Source: Candidatus Cloacimonas acidaminovorans str. Evry (GTDB lineage: Bacteria; Cloacimonadota; Cloacimonadia; Cloacimonadales; Cloacimonadaceae). Taken from it: 64,000 bases of DNA. Location: assembly GCF_000146065.2 (NCBI RefSeq), contig NC_020449.1:1-64000 (forward strand). Reading direction: 5' to 3'. Shown here one piece after another: positions 17,443-25,195 of the stretch; the first letter of the stretch is position 1; every line of letters starts with the position of its first letter. Position numbers and translations under genes: made by a program. The notes under the pieces are model-generated. The model was not told the origin of the DNA. It searched no databases and saw only the letters and a list, made by a program, of their open reading frames with translations.

Positions 17443-18275
17443 ACATTAGGCAGGATTTTTCACGCATTGCAGTAATTTTGGTGGAACCAATCTATGGAGG
17501 AAATGTAGGTGCCATAGCCAGAATAATGCACAATTTCTGTTTTTCAGACCTGCGCATTGTAGGTAAGGTTCCGGAAAAAAACGATTTTTACCTGGCTATG
17601 CATAGTGAAGAAATTCTGGAAAATGTAAATATATATAGCACCCTGGAAGATGCAATTAACGGATTGGATAGAGTTATTGCCTTTTCCCGTCGCCTAGGTA
17701 AAAATAAACCCGTTGATTTTACCCCCGGACAAATGGCAAAATATGTTCATAGTTTACCCGATTCCAATATAGGACTTGTTTTTGGACGCGAAACTTATGG
17801 CTTAACTGATTCTGAGGCAGAACTTTGCCCTCTGCGCTGTCACTTTATGGCTAATCCTTCCTTTCCTTCTCTGAATTTGGCTCAGGCAGTTGCTTTAGCA
17901 CTTTGGGAAATTTATTCCCTACCTTGGGAAGAAAAACAAAAAGGGAAAAAATACTATAATTCTGCCAGCGGAAAAGAACTGGATGAAATCCGCAACTACA
18001 TTTTGGAAGTTATGCGCCAATGCGGTTTTTTCCAAAGAAGAGAAACTATAAATTGGGATACCTTTCTGGCTAAAATGCTGGCACAACTTAATCCCGATAA
18101 AAATATGCTCTACCGCTTAAGGCAAATGTTTAATCGGTTTAATGTATTAGTTACAGGTAAGGGTTTGGGTTATGAATTGCCGAATTCCTCTTCGGAAAAA
18201 GAAGAGAACAAAAAAAATTCTGAATTGGACAATTCCTGTTCCACCGCCTCAAGACCTTGCAACCCTGATACTTAA
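17439..18275 (+). CDS. TrmH/SpoU-family RNA 2'-O-methyltransferase, TrmJ-like
   Basis: 278 aa SPOUT (knotted) methyltransferase. The three family motifs are visible: motif 1 EPIYGGNVGAIARIMHNF (about 12-29), motif 2 GLVFGRETYGLTDSE (about 111-125) and motif 3 NPSFPSLNLAQAVALALWE (about 138-156). The Asn-Leu-Ala order and the C-terminal extension fit the TrmJ group, which methylates position 32 of tRNAs. Overlap with the HEAT gene suggests coupled translation. The last 30 residues are polar and low-complexity. Confidence 0.88.
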   Translation: MNIRQDFSRIAVILVEPIYGGNVGAIARIMHNFCFSDLRIVGKVPEKNDFYLAMHSEEILENVNIYSTLEDAINGLDRVIAFSRRLGKNKPVDFTPGQMAKYVHSLPDSNIGLVFGRETYGLTDSEAELCPLRCHFMANPSFPSLNLAQAVALALWEIYSLPWEEKQKGKKYYNSASGKELDEIRNYILEVMRQCGFFQRRETINWDTFLAKMLAQLNPDKNMLYRLRQMFNRFNVLVTGKGLGYELPNSSSEKEENKKNSELDNSCSTASRPCNPDT

Positions 18276-18296
18276 AGATATTATAAAGGAAGAAAA

Positions 18297-21026
18297 ATGA
18301 AAAGAACCTTATGTCTTGTGTTACTATGTTTGCCGTTGCTTATTTTAGCAACAACTCTCAAGACACCAATTCAGTTTCCTGTTCCGCAAGAGGGCTTATC
18401 TCAATCTGCATTATTTAAACAAGGTTATGGTTTTTCCAGTGCTCCCGGAACTCTACAATTGCCCGTTAAACAAATAAACATCCTTCTGCCTAAAGATGCT
18501 GTTGTAGATAATTGGCAGGTAATTTTAGAGGCAGAAGCAACTTTTACGGAAGAGCCACCGGAATTTAATTCTGCTTTTTCCAATGGTGAGGAAATATTAA
18601 CATCTCCTGTGAATAGAAATATTTATTCCCGATACAGGTATATGGGTTTAAGGAAATGGGGTGAACTTAATTATGCCTGTTTTAATGTATTACCTGCTAT
18701 ATATAACGGTTCCCATTGGCTGTGGAGTCCCTCCTGTCAGATAACTATTAATTACACTTCTTCTGCCAAAGCTAAAGGCATTATTCCTCCAACTTTTACC
18801 GATGCAGGTTTCTTTGCTAATCCGCAATATCTTTCTCAATGGTATACTGACTCCAAAGAACAAAATAATCACCTTTTAGTGATTACTACTCCGGAACTAT
18901 ATACAGCTTTGGATTGGCTTGTTACATTTCGCCAGTCCCAAGGTGTAGATGTTTCTTTTTGTGATATAGCAATAGCTTTGGCTTCCGGAACGGGAACCGA
19001 TAATGCTGAAAAATTGAGAAATTATCTGCAGAATACTTATGCCTCAACCCCCTTTTCCTATTTGCTTTTAGTTGGTGACTATGATACGGTTCCCGTGGCT
19101 TATGTAACTCCTGAGCCAAATGGGCAGGAAACAGTTCCTACCGATTTCTTTTATTCGGATTTAAGCAGTAATTGGGATACCGATAATGATGGCAAAAGAG
19201 GTGAATATTCTACCGGTTATATGAATGAGGATTATGGAATTGATTTTACCCCGGAGGTCTTTGTGGGACGCATTTCTACAAACAGTGCAGCAAATGTCAC
19301 GGAAATTGCCAATCGGATTGTAAATTATGAGCAGTCAAGCCAACCCTGGAAAGAGAAAAATCTGTTAGCAGGAGCTTTCTTGAATTATCAAGGAGAGCCG
19401 GAATCTGCATATTTACAAACCGATGGAGCCACTTTTATGGAATTTATGCGGAATACCTGTTTAGCAGAACAGGAAAACTTTACTATGTATGAACAGGAAG
19501 GGGTTGTTCTTTCTTATCCTTGTGACTTACCGGTAAATTATGACAACTTTCGTAATAAAATCAATTCCGAAAGCCAGGGTTTTATAAACTGGAGTGCACA
19601 TGGCAGTTCTATAAGCTCTTCTCGCAAAGTTTGGATAAATGATAATAACGAAAATAACTTTCCTGACCCTAATGAAATGCAATGGATGAATTTAGTTAAC
19701 CGCCAAAGTTTTGATGATTTGGAAAATACTAACGGAACTGTTATCTATGCTGCATCCTGTTATAATGGAATGGTAGATTATAATAATCCCTGCTTGGCAG
19801 AATATGCCTTAATTAAAAAAGCGGTGGGAGTTATTGCCGCTACCAGAACCGGCTGGTATAAAATCGGATGGCAAAATCCAGGTTGGGGCGGGCTTGCCAG
19901 TTATAATTATCATTTTGTGGAAAACTTCCGTCAGGCAAAACTGGACTTAGGTTCTGCTCATTCCTGGGCAAATCTATTGCATACACAATATTACCTTTTT
20001 GGTGATCCTGTTGATAACGGAGGAATAATCTATCCCGAATTACAAAATGTTTATACTTATATGCTTTTCGGAGACCCTATGGTGGGCTGGACTCCCAATC
20101 AAATTAGCCCTGCAGGTGAAATTTTGGTTTGGGAACCGGAAGGAAATGGAGGACTTGCAGTTGTTAATGCTCTCAGGAAAATAAGTAATTTTAATGTGAT
20201 TTATTCCGATAAACTGATTCCGGATTATGATTATCTGAATAACTTTGAGGCAGTGTTTTACTTGGCAGGAAATTCTCTTCCGGAAACGGAACTTGAGCCA
20301 ACTTCTTATGAATATAGTTACTTAAACAACTATCTGGAAGCAGGAGGTAAACTCTACTGCGAAAATTATATTGATGATAGTTACGGTGAGTTATATACCA
20401 AAATGGGTGTTCAGATGGCAGATAATAATCCTCTTAATATTACATCTATCTTCTATCCTTCCAGCAACTTGGCTTGGAATTATAACGGTGCTGATTCCTC
20501 TATATATCCCATAATTCCTGCTCAAACAACTGCTCAGGGAATATTTTTTGCCTCCAGTGATAATACTAATAATCCTATTATAGGCATTTTGAATACTACA
20601 GATAACTACTCCGTGCTTACTTCCTCTTTTAGAACTACACAAATAGAATCAGGGGAATATACATTAAACAATATGATTGGTATTATCCTTTCGGAATTGA
20701 ATGTTATGGACTATAATCCGGTAGGGAATAACGATCCAATAATGGTTCCTGTAATCCAATCGGTAAGTGTGTATCCCAATCCTGCTTCTCAATCTTCTTC
20801 TATCCGTTTTAATCTTACTAAATCAGCACCGGTTTCTATTGCCATTTACAATATTAAAGGACAAAAAGTGAAAGATTTAATCGGGTCAGAACTGAAAAGC
20901 GGTAACTATCAATTTACCTGGAATGGCAAAGATAATAACGGCAGGTATTGCTCCAGCGGTGTATACTATTATAGAATTGTTACCCCGGAAAAGAACATCA
21001 CCAAAAAAATGTTGCTCTTCAAGTAA
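18297..21026 (+). CDS. Secreted gingipain-like cysteine protease (C25) with T9SS sorting domain
   Basis: 909 aa with a signal peptide (about 1-19). A propeptide-like N-terminal part precedes the C25 domain at about 195-600. The catalytic His is in NWSAHGSS (near 434) and the catalytic Cys in AASCYNG (near 487). VGDYDTVPV is also typical of gingipains. A FlgD/T9SS-type sorting domain covers the last 85 residues (SVYPNPAS, IYNIKGQKVKDLI, SSGVYYYRIV), ending in LFK. It probably digests external proteins for an amino-acid fermenter. It follows the methyltransferase by 21 bp with a good AAGGAAG site. Confidence 0.9.
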   Translation: MKRTLCLVLLCLPLLILATTLKTPIQFPVPQEGLSQSALFKQGYGFSSAPGTLQLPVKQINILLPKDAVVDNWQVILEAEATFTEEPPEFNSAFSNGEEILTSPVNRNIYSRYRYMGLRKWGELNYACFNVLPAIYNGSHWLWSPSCQITINYTSSAKAKGIIPPTFTDAGFFANPQYLSQWYTDSKEQNNHLLVITTPELYTALDWLVTFRQSQGVDVSFCDIAIALASGTGTDNAEKLRNYLQNTYASTPFSYLLLVGDYDTVPVAYVTPEPNGQETVPTDFFYSDLSSNWDTDNDGKRGEYSTGYMNEDYGIDFTPEVFVGRISTNSAANVTEIANRIVNYEQSSQPWKEKNLLAGAFLNYQGEPESAYLQTDGATFMEFMRNTCLAEQENFTMYEQEGVVLSYPCDLPVNYDNFRNKINSESQGFINWSAHGSSISSSRKVWINDNNENNFPDPNEMQWMNLVNRQSFDDLENTNGTVIYAASCYNGMVDYNNPCLAEYALIKKAVGVIAATRTGWYKIGWQNPGWGGLASYNYHFVENFRQAKLDLGSAHSWANLLHTQYYLFGDPVDNGGIIYPELQNVYTYMLFGDPMVGWTPNQISPAGEILVWEPEGNGGLAVVNALRKISNFNVIYSDKLIPDYDYLNNFEAVFYLAGNSLPETELEPTSYEYSYLNNYLEAGGKLYCENYIDDSYGELYTKMGVQMADNNPLNITSIFYPSSNLAWNYNGADSSIYPIIPAQTTAQGIFFASSDNTNNPIIGILNTTDNYSVLTSSFRTTQIESGEYTLNNMIGIILSELNVMDYNPVGNNDPIMVPVIQSVSVYPNPASQSSSIRFNLTKSAPVSIAIYNIKGQKVKDLIGSELKSGNYQFTWNGKDNNGRYCSSGVYYYRIVTPEKNITKKMLLFK

Positions 21027-21201
21027 AGAGGGTGAGAAGGTTAAAGAGATAGATAGTAATATTATTTCCTAAAGGAAAAGTCCTCTGTAATACCTGCGAA
21101 AGCAGGTATCCAGATTATTTGGGAATATTATTGCATTTTTAATATAGATACCTTATAAGAATGTGAAAGACAACAAAAAAGTACATATCTATCTAAAATG
21201 A

Positions 21202-21246
21202 GTTCCGTAGGAACGACAGATATTAACGACGGGTTTTAACCCGGCG
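21202..21246 (+). repeat. Family A twin-hairpin repeat, copy 3
   Basis: GTTCCGTAGGAAC hairpin, linker GACAGATATTAACGA, then CGGGTTTTAACCCG hairpin. It starts 88 bp before copy 4, the same period as copies 1 and 2. Confidence 0.85.
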
Positions 21247-21289
21247 CAAAGAGAATAGCTAAAATTTTTATCTGCTTTATCACGAATGA

Positions 21290-21334
21290 GTTCCGTAGGA
21301 ACGACAGGTACTAACGACGGGTTTTAACCCGGTG
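21290..21334 (+). repeat. Family A twin-hairpin repeat, copy 4
   Basis: GTTCCGTAGGAAC hairpin, linker GACAGGTACTAACGA, then CGGGTTTTAACCCG hairpin. Preceded by GAATGA, as in copy 2. Confidence 0.85.
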
Positions 21335-21713
21335 TAAAGAAAGTGTTTAAGTTGTTACTTTTTGTTTATCTGGATTCCTGCTTTCACAGCAAGGACAAAG
21401 TACATTCAACCTATGCAAGAATGATATAGTGATTATTCTTTATAAGGCAGTAAAAGAAACCTAAACATAAGAATATTAGATATGTAATTATCTGTTTCTT
21501 AATAGATTAGTTTATGACTCTTTAATACTATCTTAGCTCTGTTAAAGAATTATAAAAAATTTGTTATAGGTAGAGAAAAACAGGTATGAAAAAAGGATTA
21601 ACAAAGACGAAACGGCAAAAAATGATTACCTCATCTTTCCAGAAAATTAGCTGGATGCAGAGAGTTAATCATTTTGGCTTGGGAAAAATCATAACTTAGC
21701 ACCTTTATAAACT

Positions 21714-22538
21714 ATGATATTACGCAAAATAAAGTGTATTCTCTGGCACATTTATCTGATAAGTGAGTTTTTCCTTGTTTCTGCCCTAATTAGGATTTTT
21801 AGTGCTGATTCAAAATTATGCAGAAAACGCCTAGTGAAAAATAACACTCGCATCAGCAAACGCTTTATTCGTGCTTTTAACATTAAATTAACTATAAATA
21901 ACTCCGAAAGTTTACAAAAATTGCAGGATATTCCTTATCTGGCTGTTTCCAATCATACAACTTACCTTGATATTATATTGCTTTCTGCGGTTGAGAATTT
22001 TGTCTTTATAACCTCTGTGGAAATGAGAAAAAATCCCTTTTTGGGTAGAATAACCAAAAGCGGTGGCTGCCTGTATACAAACAGAAAAAAATATATATCC
22101 TTGCCTGCTGAAATTGAGAAATTTGCTTCTGCTATTCATCAGGGCTTTAAAGTTGTGCTTTTCCCTGAAGGAACAAGCACCAATGGCATAACAGTTCAGC
22201 CTTTTCGCCGGTCCCTTTTTCAAGTGGCAATAGAAGCAAAATGTCCTATACTGCCAGTTTGTATTAAATATAAGGCAATAGATGGAAAAAAGATAGAAAA
22301 AAAAAATCGCGACCTTATTTACTGGTATGGAGATATGCCTTTCCTTATTCATTATCTAAAAATTATAGGACATTCCCTTGAGGCACAAATAGATATTTTA
22401 ACAATTATACCCTATCAGGAAGGGAAAACCAGACAAGAACTTGCTAATCAGGTCTATGGGCAAATTCTTTCCTCCTACTTGGAACAAGAAAGTTCAGTTG
22501 ACAAACAAAGCAGTTCTTTATCTATGGTTCTTAAATGA
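21714..22538 (+). CDS. plsC: 1-acyl-sn-glycerol-3-phosphate acyltransferase (PlsC family)
   Basis: 274 aa membrane-bound acyltransferase of phospholipid synthesis. Motif I is NHTTYLD (80-86), with catalytic His81 and Asp86. GGCLYTNRKK supplies motif II. Motif III is FPEGTST (150-156), and PILPVCIKY matches motif IV. An N-terminal hydrophobic segment spans about 8-30. The ATG has no clear Shine-Dalgarno site, so the start is less certain than the function. Family members can also act on lipid A or ornithine lipids, so phosphatidic acid as product is the default assumption. Confidence 0.85.
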   Translation: MILRKIKCILWHIYLISEFFLVSALIRIFSADSKLCRKRLVKNNTRISKRFIRAFNIKLTINNSESLQKLQDIPYLAVSNHTTYLDIILLSAVENFVFITSVEMRKNPFLGRITKSGGCLYTNRKKYISLPAEIEKFASAIHQGFKVVLFPEGTSTNGITVQPFRRSLFQVAIEAKCPILPVCIKYKAIDGKKIEKKNRDLIYWYGDMPFLIHYLKIIGHSLEAQIDILTIIPYQEGKTRQELANQVYGQILSSYLEQESSVDKQSSSLSMVLK

Positions 22539-22571
22539 AAAATCATTGCTTTCTGCAGAGAAGGAGCACAG

Positions 22572-22772
22572 ATGAACAATAAAGATGATGAAAAAAACAA
22601 ACTGCACTTAAACCGCACCAATTTTATCCTGTTGCTGGTTGCGGCAATTGTATTAGTTGTTGGCTACATAATTATGTCCTTCAATGAGATTACTATATCC
22701 CCAATTTTGTTGGTTATTGCTTATGCCGTAATCGTTCCTTTTGCCTTGCTCTATCACCCTAAAAAGAAATAA
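22572..22772 (+). CDS. Small two-helix membrane protein (DUF3098-like)
   Basis: 66 aa. A charged N-terminus, membrane segment FILLLVAAIVLVVGYIIMS, a short loop, a second segment ILLVIAYAVIVPFALLY and a final HPKKK. The pattern resembles DUF3098 proteins of Bacteroidota, which lie in envelope gene clusters. The ATG follows AGGAGCACAG. It sits between plsC (33 bp) and the DUF58 gene (1 bp), so it is co-transcribed. Function unknown. Confidence 0.75.
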   Translation: MNNKDDEKNKLHLNRTNFILLLVAAIVLVVGYIIMSFNEITISPILLVIAYAVIVPFALLYHPKKK

Positions 22773-22773
22773 G

Positions 22774-23652
22774 ATGCCCCTTTTATCTGAAGAAGCATTA
22801 GTTCGCCTGAATAAGTTCCAGCTAACTGCTAAAAGCATAGTTGAGGGCTTTTTAGTGGGCTTGCATAAATCCCCCTATCATGGTTTCAGTGCAGAATTTT
22901 CTGATCACCGCCAATATAATCCCGGAGAACCGTTAAAAGACCTGGACTGGAAAATTTTGGCAAAAACGGAACGCTACTATGTAAAACGCTATGAAGAAGA
23001 AACCAATCTACGCAGTTACATTCTCTTAGACCACAGTAAATCAATGTTCTTCAGCTCCGGGAAAAGCACTAAAATTGAATATGCAACTCAATTGGCAGGT
23101 GCTTTAGCGTGGCTGATGATTTCCCAAAAGGATGCTGCTGGACTTTATACATTTAACAATAAAATTACTTCCGCTTTTCCCCCCAAAGCTATTAGAAGCT
23201 ATACTTCTCAGTTATTTGCCGCTCTCTTGGATTTGAAAGCGGAAGACCAAACAGACCTGTTAACTCCCTTGCATCAAATTGCCGAACTCGTCAAAAAACG
23301 CTCCCTGATAATCATTATCAGTGACCTTTTGGATGAACCGGAAAGAATTATGGAGGCATTGAAACATTTCCGTGCCCGAAAACACGAAGTGCTCGTTTTT
23401 CACATAATTGACCCAAAAGAAGAAAAGTTTGATTACAAAAGAGAAGCACAATTTATAGATAGTGAAACAGGAGAAAAAATAACTGTCTCACCCTGGCAAA
23501 TACGGAAGGAATATGTAGAAAATTTTCATCAGTTCGCGGAATATCTAAAAAGGGAATGCTACAAAAATCAAATAGAATACAATCCCGTAGATACCTATAC
23601 TCCTATTGAAGACCTCCTGCTGAAGTATCTAATTAAACGACAGAAGGGTTAA
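22774..23652 (+). CDS. DUF58 family protein with vWA-like fold
   Basis: 292 aa from the ATG at 22774, 1 bp after the preceding stop. The DUF58 signature SDHRQYNPGEPLKDLDWK then YYVKRYEEET is complete, followed by a vWA-like domain with a MIDAS-type DHSKS near 95-99 and IIIISDLLDEP. DUF58 proteins usually travel with MoxR AAA+ ATPases in metalloenzyme or membrane-complex maturation. No MoxR gene is adjacent here, so its partner must be encoded elsewhere. A further 11 residues upstream (TTG start) would overlap the small membrane gene and is less likely. Confidence 0.88.
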   Translation: MPLLSEEALVRLNKFQLTAKSIVEGFLVGLHKSPYHGFSAEFSDHRQYNPGEPLKDLDWKILAKTERYYVKRYEEETNLRSYILLDHSKSMFFSSGKSTKIEYATQLAGALAWLMISQKDAAGLYTFNNKITSAFPPKAIRSYTSQLFAALLDLKAEDQTDLLTPLHQIAELVKKRSLIIIISDLLDEPERIMEALKHFRARKHEVLVFHIIDPKEEKFDYKREAQFIDSETGEKITVSPWQIRKEYVENFHQFAEYLKRECYKNQIEYNPVDTYTPIEDLLLKYLIKRQKG

Positions 23653-23655
23653 ACA

Positions 23656-24507
23656 ATGGCTTACAGATATGTTTCACATGAAACAATTCGGTCTGAACTT
23701 GCTAATGCCTTAAAACATATAACCTTTAACCCTGATCCTGAATTACCCGCTTTGCTGAAAAGTGCCCTTGCCAATGAAACAAGCGAAATAAGTAAAGATA
23801 TCCTTAAATGTATGTTGAAAAACATAGAATTGGCACCTAAAATAGAAATTCCTTTATGTCAAGATACAGGTTCTTTGGTTGTTTTTGCGGAAATAGGTAA
23901 TCATTGCATTATAAACGGACCTCCTTTACCTGAAATTATTAACGAAACCCTAATCAAAACCTCTGCAGAACTTTATTTGCGTCCGTCTATACTGAAAGAC
24001 CCCCTTTTGCAAAGAGAAAATACGGGAAATAATGCCCCTGCCGTAATTCATATTTCCATAGTAGAAGGAGATAAACTAAAACTTCAGATTGCTCAAAAAG
24101 GCGGTGGCGCAGAAAATATGAGCCAATTAAAGATGTTTACTCCCTCTGCCAAAGTTGATGCGATTAAGAACTTTGTAGTGGAGACAGTTACTCTGGCTAA
24201 AGGAAATGCCTGTCCACCTTTAATCATCGGAATAGGAATCGGAGGCAACTTTGAGACCTGTGCTCTGTTAGCAAAAAAGGCATTGTTTCAAACTCTGACC
24301 GCAAAAAATCCGATTGAACAATATGCCATTTTAGAACAGGAAATCCTGAAAAGCGTTAACGAAACAGGAATCGGAGTGCAAGGTTTAGGAGGAAAAACAA
24401 CTGCCTTAGCTGTGCATATTTTAAACGCTCCCTGTCATATTGCCTCCTTACCGGTAGCAGTAAATTTACAATGCCATTCCCACCGGCATATAGAAATAGT
24501 TATCTAA
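23656..24507 (+). CDS. Fumarate hydratase class I, alpha subunit
   Basis: 283 aa N-terminal half of the iron-sulfur class I fumarase / L(+)-tartrate dehydratase family. It interconverts fumarate and malate. PLCQDTG (67-73) provides cluster Cys68, with GNACPPLIIGIGIGGNFETC carrying two more Cys. The partner subunit starts 4 bp past the stop. The two-subunit oxygen-sensitive form fits an anaerobe. Tartrate dehydratase shares the architecture, but fumarase is the more general choice. Confidence 0.92.
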   Translation: MAYRYVSHETIRSELANALKHITFNPDPELPALLKSALANETSEISKDILKCMLKNIELAPKIEIPLCQDTGSLVVFAEIGNHCIINGPPLPEIINETLIKTSAELYLRPSILKDPLLQRENTGNNAPAVIHISIVEGDKLKLQIAQKGGGAENMSQLKMFTPSAKVDAIKNFVVETVTLAKGNACPPLIIGIGIGGNFETCALLAKKALFQTLTAKNPIEQYAILEQEILKSVNETGIGVQGLGGKTTALAVHILNAPCHIASLPVAVNLQCHSHRHIEIVI

Positions 24508-24510
24508 CTT

Positions 24511-25014
24511 ATGAAAACATATAGATTTACCTTGCCTCTTTGTCCTGCTGATATTGCTCCACTGCATATTTCTGATAAGGTTTTGCTTACCGGCTGTCTG
24601 TTTACAGCCAGAGATGTAGCCCATAAAAGGATGGTGGATATTCTGAAAAGAGGTGAAAAACTACCTTTAAACCTGGCAGAAACAACACTTTTTTACTGCG
24701 GACCAAGCCCTGCCAGACCAGGAAATATATGTGGAGCAATAGGACCTACAACCAGTTCCCGAATGGATATTTATACCCCTCTTTTAATTCAAAACGGCTT
24801 GAGAGTTATGATTGGCAAAGGTGAACGCTCTATAGAAGTCCAAAAAGCAATTATGGACTTCGGAGCGATATATTTTGTTATGCCTGGAGGTATTTCTGCC
24901 TATCTCTCACAACATATAGTTTCCTGTGAAACATTTCTGTGGCAAGAACTGGGTCCCGAAGCTATTCATAAACTTTGGGTGCAAGATATACCAGTGTATG
25001 TAGCAATAAAATAG
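24511..25014 (+). CDS. Fumarate hydratase class I, beta subunit
   Basis: 167 aa C-terminal half of the class I fumarase. Hallmarks are TGCLFTARDVAHKR (near 29-42), YCGPSPARPG (near 62-71) and GAIGPTTSSRMD (near 75-86). It ends the plsC-DUF58-fumarase transcription unit. Length is normal for the split beta subunit. Confidence 0.92.
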   Translation: MKTYRFTLPLCPADIAPLHISDKVLLTGCLFTARDVAHKRMVDILKRGEKLPLNLAETTLFYCGPSPARPGNICGAIGPTTSSRMDIYTPLLIQNGLRVMIGKGERSIEVQKAIMDFGAIYFVMPGGISAYLSQHIVSCETFLWQELGPEAIHKLWVQDIPVYVAIK

Positions 25015-25033
25015 CGGGATGGAGAGATAGCTT

Positions 25034-25075
25034 AAAAGCCCCAAAGGGCGACACAATAATGTAGACGGTTTTAAA
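25034..25075 (+). repeat. Family B repeat, degenerate copy
   Basis: AAAGCCCCAAAGGGCGACAC followed by AATAATGTAGACGGTTTTAA, the left half of family B (GCCC..GGGCGAAACAATGAT). It fills much of the 181-bp gap before the membrane operon. TTGACA at 25116-25121 is present, but no -10 lies at a suitable distance. Confidence 0.65.
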
Positions 25076-25195
25076 CTCCAAAACCTCAGGAGCTCCAGCA
25101 TAGCAAAAAAAGAGATTGACATAAATGGGCATTTTCTGTGCGTGGAACAGAAGGTTTAAATAACTGTTAAGAAAGAGAGACAGGAGACCAAGCGT

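Larger units (their letters stand above)
21027..21713. other. Repeat-rich intergenic region
   Basis: 687 bp with no credible gene. It holds a CCTGCGAAAGCAGG palindrome at about 21090-21105, two family A copies (21202, 21290) and a CCTGCTTTCACAG variant near 21376. The last 300 bp are AT-rich without recognisable structure. Confidence 0.7.

Noticed and set aside
25116-25121. TTGACA upstream of the membrane operon as a promoter
   Set aside because: No acceptable -10 element at 15-19 bp; only a TTTAAATA 34 bp away.
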